This document shows positions 61,652 to 64,000 of a DNA stretch of 64,000 nt, piece after piece. The position numbers were made by a program, and so were the translations under genes. This stretch comes from Streptosporangium carneum (lineage in GTDB: Bacteria; Actinomycetota; Actinomycetes; Streptosporangiales; Streptosporangiaceae), in contig NZ_BSEV01000012.1 in the NCBI RefSeq assembly GCF_027922005.1, forward strand, positions 185,440-249,439, in the 5' to 3' direction. Numbering within the stretch: position 1 is the first letter of the stretch; the number at the start of each line of letters is the position of its first letter. A model generated the notes under the pieces. That model did not search any database, was not told the origin of the DNA, and saw only the letters and a list, made by a program, of their open reading frames with translations.

Positions 61652-62575
61652 GTGATGCCTGCGCGGCTCGGCGAGAAGCCGCTTTCGTCCGGGAGCGGAG
61701 GAGCCACGAGCCAGAGCCATTCCAGTCCGCTGCCGACAGCCGTCGACGAGCTGTGGAAACGCAGGGCCGCGCTGGGCCCCGGCGACCCGGAGGCGCGCAG
61801 CGTCGTCGTGAGCGCCGTCGACATGCTCGACAGCGGCAGGGCACGTGTCGCCGCCGTCTCCGGCGACGGCGAGGTGGTCGTGGACGAGCGGGCGCTGAAG
61901 GCCGTCACGCTGGCCTTCCACGTGCTCGGCATGGCCAGGTGTCAGGTGGGTGATTTCCACCACAACGATCGCATCCCACTGAAGACCTCCCTCGACGGAG
62001 TCCGCGTCGTGCCGGGAGCGATCGCCCGCTGGGGCGCCCACCTGGCTCCGGGCGTCGTCCTGATGCCCTCGTTCGTCGACATCGGCGCCCACGTGGGCGC
62101 CGGGACCACGGTCGGCACCTGGGCCTCGGTCGGCTCGTGCGCCCAGGTCGGGGACGACGTCCGCCTGTCCTGCGGGACCGTCGTCGGCGGGGGAGGCGGA
62201 GCCGTCGGAGGACTCGGAGGACTCGAAGGACTCGAAGGCGACGGCGCGGCGCCCGCGATCGTCGAGGACGGCGCGCTGGTCGGCAGCCGCGCGGTGGTCG
62301 GGGAGGGGGCCAGGGTCGGCAGGGGAGCGGTGCTCGGCGCGGGCACGATCCTGTCCGCCCGCACACCGGTCGTCGACGCGCGGACCGGCGAGGAGCTGGG
62401 ACGCGGGCGCGTCCCCGACCGGTGCGTGGCCGCCGGAGGCACCAGGAGCACGCGGTTCGAGGGCGGAGACTTCGGGCTGCCCTGCGTCCTGGTGGTCGGG
62501 CGACTGCGGGAGGGGCCGCGCCACGACAGGGCCGAACTCGACGAGATCCTGCGCGAGCACGGGCTCGAGGCGTGA
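61652..62575 (+). CDS. dapD: Tetrahydrodipicolinate N-succinyltransferase
   Basis: 307 residues. Left-handed beta-helix repeats (VLMPSFVDIGAHVGAGTTVG, GALVGSRAVVGEGARVGRGA) and the actinobacterial DapD features DELWKRRAALGPGD and PLKTSLDGVRVVPGAIARWG are clear. It uses succinyl-CoA to commit tetrahydrodipicolinate to meso-DAP and lysine. A 15-20 residue Gly/Leu/Glu insertion (GGGGGAVGGLGGLEGLEGD) interrupts the helix after SCGTVVGG, where relatives have a short GVLEP loop. The GTG/ATG at 61652-61657 has no ribosome site; the true start could be further in. Confidence 0.9.
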   Translation: MMPARLGEKPLSSGSGGATSQSHSSPLPTAVDELWKRRAALGPGDPEARSVVVSAVDMLDSGRARVAAVSGDGEVVVDERALKAVTLAFHVLGMARCQVGDFHHNDRIPLKTSLDGVRVVPGAIARWGAHLAPGVVLMPSFVDIGAHVGAGTTVGTWASVGSCAQVGDDVRLSCGTVVGGGGGAVGGLGGLEGLEGDGAAPAIVEDGALVGSRAVVGEGARVGRGAVLGAGTILSARTPVVDARTGEELGRGRVPDRCVAAGGTRSTRFEGGDFGLPCVLVVGRLREGPRHDRAELDEILREHGLEA

Positions 62576-62907
62576 CCGGGCGGCGCAGGCGTCCCGTCCT
62601 GCGGGTTGTGCGGTGGGCCGTCTGGCGGGCCGTCCGATCAAGGGTCCTGCGGGCCGTCCGGCGGGACTTCGCTCTCCGTCCTCCCCGCCGCCGTCTCCGG
62701 TCGGCCGTCGCGAGGCGGGTCATCGGACACAGGGTTCGATCGGGCCTGAGGCGTCTGTTCGGCCGGAGGCCGCGCCTCTTCGGGCGGAGATCGCGCCTCT
62801 TCGGGGGGAGGTCGCTCTCGGGGACGAGGCGTCTCCTCGCCTGGAGGCCGCGTGCGGGGGCACGGCGTCCCCCCGCGCGGAAGTCGCGGACGCGACGCGT
62901 CCCCTGA
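62572..62907 (+). CDS. Arg-rich small ORF after dapD (doubtful)
   Basis: 111 codons from a GTG overlapping the dapD stop (GTGA), with about 40 percent Arg and repeats RLFGRRPRLFGRRSRLFGG. Translational coupling is possible, but GC-rich repeats of this kind also give chance frames. Other frames across 62576-63130 are equally open and equally low in complexity. I list it as a weak possibility only. Confidence 0.2.
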   Translation: MTGRRRRPVLRVVRWAVWRAVRSRVLRAVRRDFALRPPRRRLRSAVARRVIGHRVRSGLRRLFGRRPRLFGRRSRLFGGRSLSGTRRLLAWRPRAGARRPPARKSRTRRVP

Positions 62908-62979
62908 CGGCCGCACGCCCCCTGGGGCGACCTGACGGACACGTGACTGGAGGACCTCGCCGCGCCGCCCGCCCTCACC

Positions 62980-63107
62980 GGACGTGCCGCGTCTCCCGAG
63001 GCGGGGCACAGGTGGGGACCGGACGTGCCGCGTCCGCCGAGGCGGGTCACGGGTGGGGACCGGGACCGGACGTGCCGGGTCCCCGAGGGGGGTCACAAGT
63101 GAGGGCA
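62980..63107. repeat. Three imperfect tandem units of about 41-47 bp before dapE
   Basis: Units begin at 62980, 63021 and 63068 with GGACGTGCCGCGTC-type starts and GGTGGGGACC-type ends. They lie just upstream of the dapE start. Together with 62576-62979 this 555-bp stretch has no well-supported gene. Confidence 0.65.
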
Positions 63108-63130
63108 CGGTCGGAGATAGGGTCGCGAGC

Positions 63131-64000
63131 ATGAGTACGCGTCTGGATCTCACACAGGACGTCGGGGCGCTCACCGCGCGGATCGTGGACGTCGAGTCCG
63201 TCAGTGGCGACGAGAAGGTCCTGGCGGACGCCGTCGAGGAGGCACTGCGGGCGCTGCCGCACCTGCGCGTCGACCGCGACGGCGAAGCGATCGTGGCCCG
63301 CACCGAGCTGGGCCGTGGCGAGCGGGTGGTGATCGCGGGGCACATCGACACCGTCCCGATCGCGGACAACCTGCCCAGCCGGGTCGAGGGGGACCTGCTG
63401 TACGGCTGCGGAACCTCGGACATGAAGGCGGGCGTCGCGGTCGCGCTGAAGCTGGCCGCCGCGCTCAGCGAGCCGAGCCGGGACGTGACCTACGTCTTCT
63501 ACGACTGCGAGGAGATCGATTCGGAGCGCAACGGCCTGCTCAGGCTCAGCCGCAACCACCCCGACTGGCTCACCGGGGACTTCGCCGTCCTCATGGAGCC
63601 GACGGACGGCGAGATCGAGGGCGGCTGCCAGGGCACGCTCAGGGCCGAGATCACCACCAGGGGCAGGCGGGCGCACAGCGCCAGGTCCTGGCTGGGGGTC
63701 AACGCCGTCCACGCGGCCGCGCCGGTGCTGGAGATCCTGAACGCCTATCAGGCCAGGCTCCCCGTCGTGGACGGCCTCGAATACCACGAGGGCCTGAGCG
63801 CGGTGGCGATCCGCGGCGGCGTCGCGGGCAACGTGATCCCCGACGAGTGCGTGGTGACCGTCAACTACCGGTTCGCCCCTGATCTGTCGCTTGAGGCCGC
63901 CCAGGAGCACGTGAACGAGGTGTTCGACGGATTCGAGGTCCGTTTCACCGACGGGGCCTCGGCGGCGCGTCCCGGACTGACCCATCCGGTCGCGGCGGCC
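63131..64000 (+). CDS. dapE: Succinyl-diaminopimelate desuccinylase (partial)
   Basis: The first 290 codons; the gene runs off the window. M20 metallopeptidase with zinc ligands in AGHIDTVP (His), [10 protein letters not shown] (Asp) and DCEEIDSE (Glu), plus the dimer-interface [11 protein letters not shown]. DapE hydrolyses N-succinyl-LL-DAP to LL-DAP in the same pathway as dapC and dapD nearby. Start ATG 63131 is 24 bp after the repeat block. Confidence 0.92.
   Translation, partial: MSTRLDLTQDVGALTARIVDVESVSGDEKVLADAVEEALRALPHLRVDRDGEAIVARTELGRGERVVIAGHIDTVPIADNLPSRVEGDLLYGCGTSDMKAGVAVALKLAAALSEPSRDVTYVFYDCEEIDSERNGLLRLSRNHPDWLTGDFAVLMEPTDGEIEGGCQGTLRAEITTRGRRAHSARSWLGVNAVHAAAPVLEILNAYQARLPVVDGLEYHEGLSAVAIRGGVAGNVIPDECVVTVNYRFAPDLSLEAAQEHVNEVFDGFEVRFTDGASAARPGLTHPVAAA

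Noticed and set aside
62613..63134. Open frame of 173 codons between dapD and dapE
   Set aside because: Low-complexity, overlaps the tandem repeat block and has no ribosome site; several frames are open here by composition alone.

Overview
The window is chromosomal DNA from a very high-GC actinomycete. Pervasive GTG starts, closely packed genes, mycothiol (mshB) and succinylase-pathway diaminopimelate (dapC, dapD, dapE) genes, a seven-iron ferredoxin, an actinobacterial Sdh1-type succinate dehydrogenase and an ECF42 sigma factor with a DGPF partner all fit. A rare filamentous actinomycete (Streptosporangiaceae-like) is my best guess; the family is inference. I saw no rRNA, tRNA, CRISPR array or intact transposon.

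Layout. 1-2.2 kb: the end of what looks like a type IV secretion-like gene set (membrane NTF2-like protein, then a transglycosylase/NlpC-P60 wall hydrolase) and a NUDIX hydrolase. 2.3-6.4 kb: two low-complexity surface or membrane proteins. 6.6-18.5 kb: two unrelated succinate:quinone oxidoreductases. The first (sdhC-A-B, minus strand) is Sdh1-like, with two exact GTG-N6-GNCAC Crp-type sites upstream. The second (sdhC-A-B, plus strand) is a diheme cytochrome b type, divergent from a LysR regulator with a clean LysR box between them. A PP2C phosphatase/histidine kinase/response regulator operon lies between the two. 18.8-22.5 kb: a coiled-coil membrane protein with an eight-blade PQQ-type propeller, a P-loop kinase and an alpha/beta hydrolase.

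22.5-32.6 kb is the most unusual accessory region. A 33-residue precursor-like peptide is followed by a PqqD-domain/M50 membrane protease, a degenerate-ATPase/TPR protein and a flavin reductase-like enzyme. Together they look like an unassigned RiPP gene set. Beside it are a short LuxR regulator (convergent), an HTH/Clp-N operon behind a consensus promoter with twin operators, and a divergent pair of ABC exporter halves with complementary degeneration.

32.6-44.5 kb: mostly housekeeping genes (GNAT, S9 peptidase, GT39 transferase, mshB, DUF6113-like protein, metallo-hydrolase, penicillin acylase-type enzyme, DUF998 protein). 44.6-47 kb: a DGPF protein and an ECF42 sigma factor fused to a truncated, catalytically dead tyrosine-recombinase domain. 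47-55.7 kb: a GNAT protein, a cysteinyl-tRNA synthetase variant and a three-gene cassette in which two paralogous proteins flank a RelE-like/UvrD helicase. 55.8-64 kb: a methyltransferase, an orphan substrate-binding lipoprotein, a lone acetyltransferase-associated domain, fdxA, dapC, a DUF4178 protein, a transglycosylase-like protein, dapD and the start of dapE.

How the genes work together: the two Sdh complexes with their regulators suggest condition-dependent switching of succinate oxidation. The dap genes make meso-diaminopimelate and lysine, mshB makes mycothiol. The RiPP-like set, the sigma/integrase fusion and the helicase cassette are the candidates for undescribed biology.
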